DNA from: UMGS1696 sp045643285
GTDB taxonomy: Bacteria > Bacillota > Clostridia > Oscillospirales > CAG-272
Assembly (NCBI GenBank): GCA_045643285.1
Contig: JAZUKN010000039.1
Location: 38,440-102,439, forward strand
Length of the DNA stretch: 64,000 nt
Direction: 5' to 3'
Shown: in pieces, positions 33,178 through 39,343 of the stretch
How positions within the stretch are numbered: the stretch's first letter is position 1
How the letters are laid out: every line of letters starts with the position of its first letter
Program-made: the position numbers and the translations under genes
Notes under the pieces: generated by a model
Database searches by the model: none
What the model was told of the DNA's origin: nothing
Seen by the model: the letters and a program-made list of their open reading frames with translations, nothing else

Positions 33178-33510
33178 ATGGATAACGAAAACAGAAACAA
33201 CGAGATCGAAGAAAACGAAGAATTCGATTCCGAGATCTACACTCTCACAGACGAAGACGGCACGGAGCTGAATTTCGCGCTTCTCGGCACGCTTGAGCAC
33301 GAGGGCAACATCTATAAGGCAATGGTTCCGTGCGACGAAAACGGAGAGGAAACGAGCGAAGAATACGTTATTCTGAAGCTCACAAAGGACGAGAACGGCG
33401 AAGACCTGCTCGAAACGATCGACGACGATGACGAATTTGACCGCATCGCCGACATCTTCGACGACGAGTTCTCCGACATCCTCTACGACGAACCCGAAGA
33501 AAACAAATAA
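33178..33510 (+). CDS. DUF1292 domain protein
   Basis: 110 residues, strongly acidic. The core IYTLTDEDGTELNFALLGTLEHEGNIYKAMVPCDENG and the later EEYVILKLTKDENGEDLLETIDDDDEFDRIADIFDDEF match the DUF1292 (YrzB-like) family, common in Firmicutes near replication and RNA genes. Function unknown. AAAAGGGA lies before ATG 33178 and a consensus promoter upstream. The structured RNA described next begins 14 bases after the stop. Confidence 0.85.
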   Translation: MDNENRNNEIEENEEFDSEIYTLTDEDGTELNFALLGTLEHEGNIYKAMVPCDENGEETSEEYVILKLTKDENGEDLLETIDDDDEFDRIADIFDDEFSDILYDEPEENK

Positions 33511-33523
33511 ACAGGCGAAGCAC

Positions 33524-33770
33524 ATTTTTCTTGCCGGATCTGCTTTCTTTCCACCGTGAGCATAAAAACCCACAAAGAGTAAAAAGGAGCTCGGTCTTCC
33601 GATGCAGGTTGCAGACCTCCCTCCTGTGCCGTGAGTCGCATTCCGCGCCGCCGCACAGACAGGACGCTGGGAGCACAAAACACCGGAGAGAGCACCATCC
33701 CTGGACAAACAGGGTTTCTGTATGCTTGCGGTGGAATGGAAGCAGACTGGCGGCGGAAAAGTGTGTTTTT
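33524..33770 (+). ncRNA. ssrS: Structured RNA candidate, 6S-like
   Basis: Seen: bases 33525-33571 pair with 33712-33761 to close a rod of about 40 base pairs. The part CTGC..CCACCGTGAGCATA (33540-33564) against 33720-33745 has 25 pairs with one mismatch, including G-U pairs. Inside are small hairpins TCGG/CCGA (33591-33602), CTGTGC/GCACAG and CCCTG/CAGGG (33699-33714). A long rod, a central open region with a small 3' hairpin, and a 3' side reading GGGTTTCTG..GCTTGCGGTGG recall 6S RNA, the RNA polymerase-binding regulator. U-rich sequence follows the rod. The family name is inference; a cis leader of rnz is the alternative. Confidence 0.5.
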
Positions 33771-33804
33771 GTTTCATTTCACGCCGAAAGGAATTGACAG
33801 AATT

Positions 33805-34695
33805 ATGCTTGACGTATGTATCCCGGGGACAGGCGGAACAGTGCCGAAGCTCGAACGGTTTCTCGCCTGCTGTTATATGCGCTATAACGGCGCGGGGCTT
33901 CTTATCGACTGCGGCGAGGGAACACAGCTTGCGGTCAAGAAAGCAGGCTTCTCCCTCGGAAAAATCACAACAATACTGCTCACGCACTTCCATGCCGATC
34001 ACTGCAGCGGACTTCCGGGGCTTCTTCTTTCCATGGGTAACGAGGGACACACGGACACGCTTCTCATCTGCGGACCGAAAGGCGTCGACGAGGTAGTGCG
34101 GTCTCTTATGCACATCTGTCAGGAGCTTCCGTTCCGCGTAGAGACTCGTGTGCTCGGCGACTTTGATTCGTTCGAGAGGGACGGATTTTCTGTGACATCG
34201 TTCGAGGTGCGCCACTCCTGCCCGTGCCTCGGCTACGACATACGCATAAACCGCGCCGGACGGTTCGATACCGAAAAAGCGAAAAGAAACGGCGTGCCGG
34301 TCGCACTGTGGTCGCGTCTGCAAAAGGGCGAAGAGATCGACGGATACACAAAAGACATGGTGCTCGGAGAAAGCCGCCGCGGTATCCATGTGACTTACTC
34401 AACGGACACGCGCCCGTCCGATATGATCTCGACAATGGCGACGGAGGCGGATCTCCTTATATGCGAGGGAATGTTCGAGAGCGAAAAGCTCGACCGCGCA
34501 AAGGAGTCGTCGCACATGACCGTCACGGAGGCGGCTCACCTTGCAGAGGAAAGCGGATGCCGCGAGCTGTGGCTGACGCACTTCTCCCCTGCTCTGCCCG
34601 ATCCGTCGGTGTGCATAGGCGAAGCAAAAGCGATATTCCCGAACACCGAAGCAGGCGTCGACGGAATGACGAAAGTGATAAGATTTGACGAATAA
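33805..34695 (+). CDS. rnz: Ribonuclease Z
   Basis: 296 residues. A metallo-beta-lactamase-fold endonuclease that trims the 3' end of tRNA precursors. Metal motif THFHADHCSG with His61, His63, Asp65 and His66, an N-terminal PGTGG..GLLIDCGEGTQ, then HSCPCLGY, the YSTDTRPS region and LTHFSPAL near the C-terminus. This fits the role in a genome whose tRNA at 38293 has no encoded CCA. I chose ATG 33805; the open frame upstream runs through the RNA candidate. The last 20 codons and the terminator are duplicated at 36078. Confidence 0.88.
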   Translation: MLDVCIPGTGGTVPKLERFLACCYMRYNGAGLLIDCGEGTQLAVKKAGFSLGKITTILLTHFHADHCSGLPGLLLSMGNEGHTDTLLICGPKGVDEVVRSLMHICQELPFRVETRVLGDFDSFERDGFSVTSFEVRHSCPCLGYDIRINRAGRFDTEKAKRNGVPVALWSRLQKGEEIDGYTKDMVLGESRRGIHVTYSTDTRPSDMISTMATEADLLICEGMFESEKLDRAKESSHMTVTEAAHLAEESGCRELWLTHFSPALPDPSVCIGEAKAIFPNTEAGVDGMTKVIRFDE

Positions 34696-34730
34696 CATAA
34701 CAAAACCGGATGAGGTAGTTTCTCATCCGG
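34635..34730 (+). repeat. Direct repeat, left copy (rnz 3' end and terminator)
   Basis: 63 bases, 34635-34697, are identical to 36078-36140; after a two-base length change, the 25-base terminator palindrome is also identical (34706-34730 against 36147-36171). It covers the last 20 codons and stop of rnz. Confidence 0.85.
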
Positions 34731-34738
34731 TGTTTTTT
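34705..34738. terminator. Terminator of rnz, also ending the XRE gene
   Basis: CCGGATGAG/CTCATCCGG with a GTAGTTT loop, A-rich before, TGTTTTTTAT after. The same palindrome recurs at 36147 and, with a shorter loop, at 36355. Confidence 0.85.
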
Positions 34739-34760
34739 ATATATTGATTCAGAAGTATAG

Positions 34761-34988
34761 TTAATCCCGAAAGTCAAACAGTTCTTTGGGCGTGACCTCA
34801 AGAACTTCACATAACTTAAAAATTACATCAAAAGATACACCGACATTTCCAAGCTCTATCGCGCTGATATGACTTCTGTCAATATCGACAAGCTCGGCAA
34901 GCTGAAGCTGTGTCAGTTTTTTGCGTTTTCTGTAATACACTACGTTTAACCCGAACTTTTCGTACAAGATTTTGTATTCAGATTTCAC
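34761..34988 (-). CDS. XRE-family HTH regulator of the island
   Basis: 75 residues, a bare HTH_3 domain: LNVVYYRKRKKLTQLQLAELVDIDRSHISAIELGNVGVSFDVIFKLCEVLEVTPKELF, with the helix-turn-helix at LTQLQLAELVDIDRSHISAIE. I chose GTG 34988, 8 bases after GAGG; an upstream GTG overlaps that site. It is transcribed away from the Ltp-like gene, so it probably represses the promoter between them, as in many phage and defence modules. Confidence 0.8.
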   Translation of the reverse strand: MKSEYKILYEKFGLNVVYYRKRKKLTQLQLAELVDIDRSHISAIELGNVGVSFDVIFKLCEVLEVTPKELFDFRD

Positions 34989-35060
34989 CAATATCACCTC
35001 AATTAATATTTTATATTGAGTGTTGTCTAAAATAAACCTTGTGAAACAAACGTAATGCTA

Positions 35061-35089
35061 TTGACACAAGTCAAAAAATGTTGTATAAT
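35061..35089 (+). promoter_or_regulatory. Consensus promoter of the Ltp-like gene
   Basis: TTGACA, 17 bases, TATAAT: a perfect consensus. It contains GTCA-like half sites (TTGACACAAGTCAA) that could be the XRE operator. Confidence 0.8.
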
Positions 35090-35132
35090 ATCATTAAAAG
35101 AATTCTTGTGTCGGTTGTGCCAAAAAGGCAGC

Positions 35133-35246
35133 ATGAAAGAGGAAGCGAAAAAGATAAAGCGTGGCTGCAGCACAGTTTTCCGCTATGTGCATGAGTTTGA
35201 ATCCGCTGTCGGAGCGGCGGGAGCTGTTATTAATAGCAAATCATAA
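35133..35246 (+). CDS. Possible 37-residue leader ORF
   Basis: MKEEAKKIKRGC start, ending NSKS. AAAAAGGCA is a weak ribosome site. It lies between the promoter and the Ltp-like gene, 20 bases before the latter's ATG. Unknown; it could be untranslated leader. Confidence 0.3.
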   Translation: MKEEAKKIKRGCSTVFRYVHEFESAVGAAGAVINSKS

Positions 35247-35266
35247 TGAAGCAAAAGGAGACAGTT

Positions 35267-35965
35267 ATGGCAAAAAGTAAAATGACGCAATGCAAGGCGT
35301 GTGGAGCAGAGGTGGCTAAGTCTGCAAAAGTATGTCCTCACTGTGGAGCAAAGAATAAACAGCCTATTTTTAAGAAGTGGTGGTTTTGGGTAATCATTGT
35401 GTGTATTCTCGTTGGTGCGATTGTTGGTGGTAATGGTAACAAGACCTCCACAAATAATAGTGATCTCGTCACGGAGACGGAACCTTATAGAACTACAAAA
35501 ACCACAGAAACTACAACAGAACCGACAGAATCTATGACCACTGCTCAGAAAAATGCCCTGAAAGCTGCAAAGAACTATTTGAGTTTTTCTGCTTTTTCTC
35601 ATGATGGACTTGTAAAACAGTTGGAATTTGAACAGTATTCCACTGAGGATGCAGTTTACGCAGCGGATAACTGTGGTGCTGATTGGAATGAGCAGGCTGT
35701 AAAGGCTGCAAAGAACTATTTGAGTTTCTCTGCTTTTTCTCATGATGGACTTATCGAGCAACTTGAATTTGAAAAATATACCATCGAACAGGCTACATAT
35801 GGTGCAGATAATTGTGGCGCAGATTGGTTTGAACAAGCTGCCAAGAGTGCTAAAAACTATTTGAATTTTTCTTCTTTCTCAAAAGATGGATTGATCCAGC
35901 AGCTTGAATTTGAAAAATTCACCCATGAACAAGCAGTATATGGAGCAGAACAGAACGGATATTGA
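35267..35965 (+). CDS. Zinc-ribbon membrane protein with three Ltp repeats (superinfection exclusion candidate)
   Basis: 232 residues. N-terminal zinc ribbon CKACGAEVAKSAKVCPHCG (9-27), one membrane helix (about 38-55, WWFWVIIVCILVGAIVGG), a Thr/Glu-rich linker (56-100), then three near-identical repeats of about 47 residues, each AAKNYLSFSAFSHDGLxxQLEFExYTxEQAxYxADNCGADW. These match the Lipoprotein_Ltp (PF07553) repeat, known from the phage TP-J34 lipoprotein that blocks DNA entry of competing phages. Here the lipobox is replaced by a zinc ribbon and span. ATG 35267 follows AAAAGGAG. Codon use is AT-rich compared with the neighbours, which suggests transfer. The phage-defence role is inferred from the family. 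Confidence 0.8.
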   Translation: MAKSKMTQCKACGAEVAKSAKVCPHCGAKNKQPIFKKWWFWVIIVCILVGAIVGGNGNKTSTNNSDLVTETEPYRTTKTTETTTEPTESMTTAQKNALKAAKNYLSFSAFSHDGLVKQLEFEQYSTEDAVYAADNCGADWNEQAVKAAKNYLSFSAFSHDGLIEQLEFEKYTIEQATYGADNCGADWFEQAAKSAKNYLNFSSFSKDGLIQQLEFEKFTHEQAVYGAEQNGY

Positions 35966-36077
35966 TACTCTCACGGAGCGGGGCGCGTGTCTCGCTCTTC
36001 TTCTGCCTATTCGCAAAAGTACACCTTTACAAACGGCGCAAAACAACGTTTATTTATGTCCGTTATTTGCCGAAAAC

Positions 36078-36171
36078 ATTCCCGAACACCGAAGCAGGCG
36101 TCGACGGAATGACGAAAGTGATAAGATTTGACGAATAACAAAAAAGCCGGATGAGGTAGTTTCTCATCCGG
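36078..36171 (+). repeat. Direct repeat, right copy (rnz 3' remnant and terminator)
   Basis: Identical for 63 bases to the end of rnz, including its stop codon, but with no gene upstream in that frame. It is therefore a remnant. The terminator palindrome at 36147-36171 is followed by TTTTTGCTA. Confidence 0.85.
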
Positions 36172-36176
36172 TTTTT
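36145..36176 (+). terminator. Terminator at the right end of the island
   Basis: CCGGATGAG/CTCATCCGG with a GTAGTTT loop, then TTTTTG. Confidence 0.8.
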
Positions 36177-36202
36177 GCTATAAAAAGAATCAGCCGCAAA
36201 AA

Positions 36203-36332
36203 AGCCGCCCTCTCAGAGGGAGGGGGACCGCTTGCGGTGGAAGGAGTGTCCTGAACTTGTTGATCTGCTAAAAAATCTGTAACACACTCTCCCTCAGTCA
36301 ACTTCGTTGACAGCTTCCTCCCGGAGGGAGCC
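36203..36332. repeat. Two-armed gggagg-type intergenic repeat
   Basis: The left arm GCCCTCTCAGAGGGAGGG.. with an ACCGC/GCGGT hairpin and AAGGAGTGT is matched, as reverse complement, by ACACTCTCCCTCAGTCAACTT.. with its own GTCAAC/GTTGAC hairpin and CCTCCCGGAGGGAGCC. A 45-base centre lies between. It has the same plan (inverted arms holding differing hairpins) as the large element. No gene in 35966-36396. Confidence 0.6.
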
Positions 36333-36350
36333 ATATTATCAGATCATCAA

Positions 36351-36387
36351 AAGACCGGATGAGGTAATTCTCATCCGGTTTTTGCTA
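36351..36387 (-). terminator. Terminator of the oxygen-defence operon
   Basis: CCGGATGAG/CTCATCCGG with a five-base loop; minus strand followed by TCTTTTGA, plus strand by TTTTTGC. It closely resembles the rnz terminator copies. Confidence 0.75.
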
Positions 36388-36396
36388 TGTTTTATC

Positions 36397-36939
36397 TCAG
36401 AAGTATCTCTTGAGCAGTCCTGCAAACGCTTTACCGTGGCGGGCTTCGTCGCGTGCCATTTCGTGAACTGTGTCGTGGATCGCGTCGAGATTTGCGGCTT
36501 TTGCCATTCTCGCAAGCTCAGTCTTGCCGGCTGTCGCGCCGTTCTCTGCGGCTACGCGCATTTCAAGATTCTTCTTTGTGGAATCCGTAACGACTTCGCC
36601 GAGCATTTCAGCGAACTTAGATGCGTGTTCAGCCTCTTCGTATGCTGCCTTTTCCCAGTAAAGGGCGATTTCCGGGTATCCCTCGCGTGCGGCAACTCTT
36701 GCCATTGCGAGATACATACCCACTTCACAGCACTCGCCGTTGAAGTTTGCGCGAAGTCCTTCCTTGATCTCTTCGGGAACGTCCTTTGCAACGCCGACAA
36801 CGTGCTCTGCTGCCCATGTCATATCGTCTTCCTTGATCTCGACAAACTTTTCTCCGGGTGCCTTGCAGGTCGGGCAGGACTCCGGTCTTGTTTCGCTTTC
36901 TACGATCTCACCGCAGATAAGGCATTTCCATTTTTTCAT
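36397..36939 (-). CDS. Reverse rubrerythrin
   Basis: 180 residues. An N-terminal rubredoxin-like centre (Cys6, Cys9, Cys22, Cys25 in WKCLICG and SCPTCKAPG) is followed by a ferritin-like four-helix domain with GECCEVGMYLAMARVAAREG, EKAAYEEAEHASKFAEML and DEARHGKAFAGLL, giving the di-iron Glu/His ligands. Rubredoxin first and di-iron second is the reverse of classical rubrerythrin. Such proteins reduce H2O2, and O2, in clostridia. AAAGGAG lies before ATG 36939. Last gene of the perR-hrb-revRbr operon. Confidence 0.92.
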   Translation of the reverse strand: MKKWKCLICGEIVESETRPESCPTCKAPGEKFVEIKEDDMTWAAEHVVGVAKDVPEEIKEGLRANFNGECCEVGMYLAMARVAAREGYPEIALYWEKAAYEEAEHASKFAEMLGEVVTDSTKKNLEMRVAAENGATAGKTELARMAKAANLDAIHDTVHEMARDEARHGKAFAGLLKRYF

Positions 36940-36995
36940 TTTCGTTTCTCCTTTGTGTTGTTTATTTGTACCGCAAAACGCGGTTCTTGACAGTT

Positions 36996-37613
36996 TTATT
37001 CGACCTTTTCAAAATCGGACGCACCGTGCTTGCATATCGGGCAGACAAAATCTTCGGGAAGCTCGTCTCCCTCGTATTCGTAGCCGCAGACGGAGCATTT
37101 CCATACGGTCTTGCCGTTCTCTTTCACGATTTTTTCGGGCTTCGGTTTTATGTTTGAATGGTAGTACGCATAGGTTGCCGACGGAGCGGACGAAAGCACC
37201 TTGCCGTCAGTCAGCGTTGCTATGACGAGAATGTGACTGCCAAGGTCGATCTTCTCTTCAACGTGCGCGCAGAGATATGCGTTCGTGCCTGCCGTTACGG
37301 CGAGAGTGCCGTTCGATACACGTTCGCAATCGTCAAAACCGTCGAACTTTTCGGCGTCTCTGCCGGACTGAAAACCGAACCGCTTGAAAAGCGAAAAATC
37401 CGCGTCTTCGCTTATCACCGAGAGGGTTATCTCGTCGGTGTAGCCGAGCATTTCGGCTGTGAAGTTCGCTTTGTTGACTGCGACGGCGATCCTGTCGGGA
37501 TTCGACGCGACCTGAATCCCCGTGTTGACTATACATCCGTTGTCGCGCTTTCCGCAGTGGACGGACAGCACGAAAAGCCCGTATGTGAGCGAAAACATAG
37601 CTTTGTTATCCAT
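36996..37613 (-). CDS. Flavin reductase-rubredoxin fusion (Hrb-like)
   Basis: 205 residues. The N-terminal flavin-reductase domain (TYGLFVLSVHCGKRDNGCIVNTGIQVASNPDRIAVAVNKANFT), which binds FMN, joins a C-terminal rubredoxin (WKCSVCGYEYEGDELPEDFVCPIC). High-molecular-weight rubredoxins of this type pass electrons from NAD(P)H to flavodiiron proteins or rubrerythrin for O2 and peroxide removal. The start ATG 37613 overlaps the perR stop by 8 bases, so they are co-translated. The longer frame lies inside perR. Confidence 0.9.
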   Translation of the reverse strand: MDNKAMFSLTYGLFVLSVHCGKRDNGCIVNTGIQVASNPDRIAVAVNKANFTAEMLGYTDEITLSVISEDADFSLFKRFGFQSGRDAEKFDGFDDCERVSNGTLAVTAGTNAYLCAHVEEKIDLGSHILVIATLTDGKVLSSAPSATYAYYHSNIKPKPEKIVKENGKTVWKCSVCGYEYEGDELPEDFVCPICKHGASDFEKVE

Positions 37614-38010
37614 TTTTGTTCTCCTTTTTCTTACCGATGCAGTCGGGACATATTCCCGTGAACCGCATTTCGGCGCGTTCAAGCGAAAAACCGGTCAGCC
37701 TCTCGGCGTCACCTATGATCCCGTCGGGAACGGACACGGGGAACACGTCGATGACCTTGCCGCAGACAGAGCAGACGGCGTGCGTGTGCGGTGCGACTGT
37801 GCCGTCGAAGCGTTCCTGCCCGTCGACTGTGCCCACAGAGCGGATCAGTCCGTCGCGCTTCATTTCGGAGAGATTGCGGTAAACTGTCGCAAGGCTGAGG
37901 TGGGGAAAAGCGGGCTTCAGTCGGGTGTATATCCACTCGGCGGTCGGGTGAGCGGTGGTGCTTCTGAGACATTCAAGGATCGCGTCTCGCTTCGCGCTGT
38001 GCCGTTTCAT
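37606..38010 (-). CDS. perR: Fur-family peroxide regulator (PerR-like)
   Basis: 134 residues. Winged helix (KRDAILECLRSTTAHPTAEWIYTRLKPAFPHLSLATVYRNLSEMKRDGLI) with the Fur recognition helix SLATVYRNL. Dimer domain with a regulatory metal site (HTHAVC) and the structural zinc site C-x2-C twice (CSVC, CPDC). Linkage to rubredoxin and rubrerythrin favours PerR over Fur or Zur. AAGGAG lies before ATG 38010. A matching operator lies just upstream. Confidence 0.88.
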   Translation of the reverse strand: MKRHSAKRDAILECLRSTTAHPTAEWIYTRLKPAFPHLSLATVYRNLSEMKRDGLIRSVGTVDGQERFDGTVAPHTHAVCSVCGKVIDVFPVSVPDGIIGDAERLTGFSLERAEMRFTGICPDCIGKKKENKNG

Positions 38011-38026
38011 GTTTTCTCCTTAATAA

Positions 38027-38041
38027 TAATGATTATCATTA
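38027..38041 (-). promoter_or_regulatory. Per box of the perR operon
   Basis: TAATGAT-T-ATCATTA, a perfect 7-1-7 inverted repeat like Fur/PerR boxes, between the -10 and the perR ribosome site. It would allow autoregulation. Confidence 0.8.
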
Positions 38042-38046
38042 CTGAT

Positions 38047-38074
38047 ATTATAACACAAATTGTCGAAAAGTCAA
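38047..38074 (-). promoter_or_regulatory. Promoter of the perR operon
   Basis: Minus strand: TTGACT, 16 bases, TATAAT. Confidence 0.75.
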
Positions 38075-38082
38075 GAATAATT

Positions 38083-38215
38083 TGAAAACGTCCCCGACGT
38101 TTTCTTCCTTTTGCCTATATAAAAGAACAAAGCGTTCGACGAGAGACCAATGGTCTCTCCTACGGTTAAAAGGTGAAGTACCGTGCGTTGCCGTGAGATT
38201 CTCCGAAATCTCCTC
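38083..38215. repeat. Edge hairpin and tail module of the large repeat only
   Basis: GAAAACGTC/GACGTTTTC followed by TTCCTTTTGCCTAT, the same text as after copy A, then GTTCGACGAGAGACC/GGTCTCTC, CTACGGTTAAAAGGTG and CCGTGC..GCCGTGAGATT. No arms or core. Confidence 0.65.
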
Positions 38216-38252
38216 TTTCCCGAAAGAAAACAAAAATCTTGATACTTTTCTC

Positions 38253-38281
38253 TTGACATCCCACGCAGTGTGTGGTATACT
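38253..38281 (+). promoter_or_regulatory. Promoter of the tRNA-Met gene
   Basis: TTGACA, 17 bases, TATACT, 11 bases before the tRNA. Confidence 0.85.
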
Positions 38282-38292
38282 TTCATCTGTAC

Positions 38293-38366
38293 GGACCATT
38301 AGCTCAGTTGGTTAGAGCTCCCGGCTCATAACCGGTCGGTCCTAGGTTCGAGTCCTAGATGGTCCA
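38293..38366 (+). tRNA. tRNA-Met (anticodon CAT)
   Basis: Full cloverleaf: acceptor GGACCAT/ATGGTCC, D arm GCTCAGTTGGTTAGAGC, anticodon stem CCGG/CCGG around CTCATAA, and T arm CTAGGTTCGAGTCCTAG. The G1-C72 pair argues against initiator tRNA. The CAT anticodon could also belong to tRNA-Ile2 after lysidine modification; identity rules favour Met only moderately. CCA is not encoded (ACGGA follows). Confidence 0.93.
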
Positions 38367-38370
38367 CGGA

Positions 38371-38402
38371 GAAAAAAGGCAAGTCGCAAGGCTTGCTTTT
38401 TT
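38371..38402 (+). terminator. Terminator of the tRNA gene
   Basis: AAAAAAGGCAAG / CTTGCTTTTTT around TCGCAAGG, directly after the tRNA. Confidence 0.75.
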
Positions 38403-38427
38403 CAGTAGAAAAACAGGAGGTACGGAA

Positions 38428-39222
38428 ATGCTCGGAGCTATCTGCGGCGATATAATCGGATCATACTATGAAGTCCACTGTACAAAGGATTACGATTTCC
38501 CATTCAACAAGGACAGCACCTTTACGGATGACAGCGTTCTCATCGCGGCTGTCTGCAAAGCAATACTGTATGACCCGTCCGACATCTCAAAATGGCATCT
38601 TCGCGCCCGTGCCGGAGAATACGCCGCGCAGTACCGTCGGTTTTATTCGTATTTCCCCGATGCAGGATTCGGCAATATGTTTGCCGAGTGGGCAAGAAAT
38701 CCGTACGCAAAAAACGGACACAGCTATGCAAACGGTGCTTCGATGCGCGTAATTCCGATCGGGTATGCGTACAAAACGCTTGAAGAGACTCTCCTCCAGG
38801 CAAAAGCAAGTGCTCTTCCGACTCACGGCAACCGTGAAGCGATCAGAGGCGCGCAGGCAGTTGCCACCGCTGTTTTTATGGCTCGAAACGGAGAAACGAA
38901 AGACGCAATAAAAAATTCCCTCGAAAAAACTTTTCATTACAAGCTGTCAACGCCACTTTCCGCTATCAAAGAAACCCACGTTTTCAACTGCCGCACTTCA
39001 TACAGCGTTCCGCCCGCGATAATTGCGTTTCTTGAATCGACGGACTATGAAAGCGCTGTCAGAAACGCCGTCTCTTTGGGCGGTGACGCCGACACACAGG
39101 CGTGCATCGCAGAAGCATACTATAAAGTAATTCCGGAGCATATCATACATTTCTGCGACGGAAAAATCGACAGCTCAATAAGAAAAACCGTAAAAGAGTT
39201 TTCCGAAAAATATGTGAAATAA
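38428..39222 (+). CDS. ADP-ribosylglycohydrolase family protein
   Basis: 264 residues. The DraG/ARH fold removes ADP-ribose from proteins or small molecules using two Mg2+ ions. Marks: MLGAICGDIIGSYYE at the N-terminus, TFTDDSVL with Asp34-Asp35 as metal ligands, GNREAIRGAQAVATAVFMAR in the middle, and SLGGDADTQACIAEAYY, the second metal motif, near the C-terminus. The start is ATG 38428 with AGGAGG upstream. A terminator on each side makes it a one-gene unit after the tRNA. No partner ADP-ribosyltransferase is seen in the window. Confidence 0.9.
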   Translation: MLGAICGDIIGSYYEVHCTKDYDFPFNKDSTFTDDSVLIAAVCKAILYDPSDISKWHLRARAGEYAAQYRRFYSYFPDAGFGNMFAEWARNPYAKNGHSYANGASMRVIPIGYAYKTLEETLLQAKASALPTHGNREAIRGAQAVATAVFMARNGETKDAIKNSLEKTFHYKLSTPLSAIKETHVFNCRTSYSVPPAIIAFLESTDYESAVRNAVSLGGDADTQACIAEAYYKVIPEHIIHFCDGKIDSSIRKTVKEFSEKYVK

Positions 39223-39239
39223 CGACACCGTATGGAATC

Positions 39240-39275
39240 ATCACTTCTGCCGCTATGGCAGGGGTGATTTTTGTT
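39240..39275 (+). terminator. Terminator of the ADP-ribosylglycohydrolase gene
   Basis: ATCACTTCTGCC / GGCAGGGGTGAT with a GCTAT loop (two G-U pairs), then TTTTTG. Confidence 0.8.
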
Positions 39276-39343
39276 TTTCGCCGTCATTTCCGCCTGCAAC
39301 CGTTCATATACTCTACCGTAAAGTCTGCGCGGAGGTGCGAAAA

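Larger units (their letters stand above)
34698..36140. mobile_element. Small island between duplicated rnz ends
   Basis: The 1443-base unit lies between two copies of the rnz 3' end. It carries an XRE regulator, a small ORF and an Ltp-like gene, and the 35.05-35.97 kb part is visibly more AT-rich and uses different codons (TTG, AGT, AAA, GAT) from its neighbours. No integrase or transposase is present. Read as an insertion that rebuilt the 3' end of its target gene; the mechanism is inference. Confidence 0.5.

Noticed and set aside
33524..33770. RNase P RNA, tmRNA or SRP RNA as the identity of the RNA candidate
   Set aside because: The conserved cores I would expect are absent: GAGGAAAGTCC of RNase P, a tag frame for tmRNA, and the GGAAG..AGCAG loop of SRP RNA.
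33631..33804. N-terminal extension of rnz
   Set aside because: The frame is open by chance through the structured RNA; RNase Z similarity begins exactly at ATG 33805.
34698..36140. Insertion sequence
   Set aside because: No transposase and no terminal inverted repeats; only direct copies of the rnz 3' end flank the unit.
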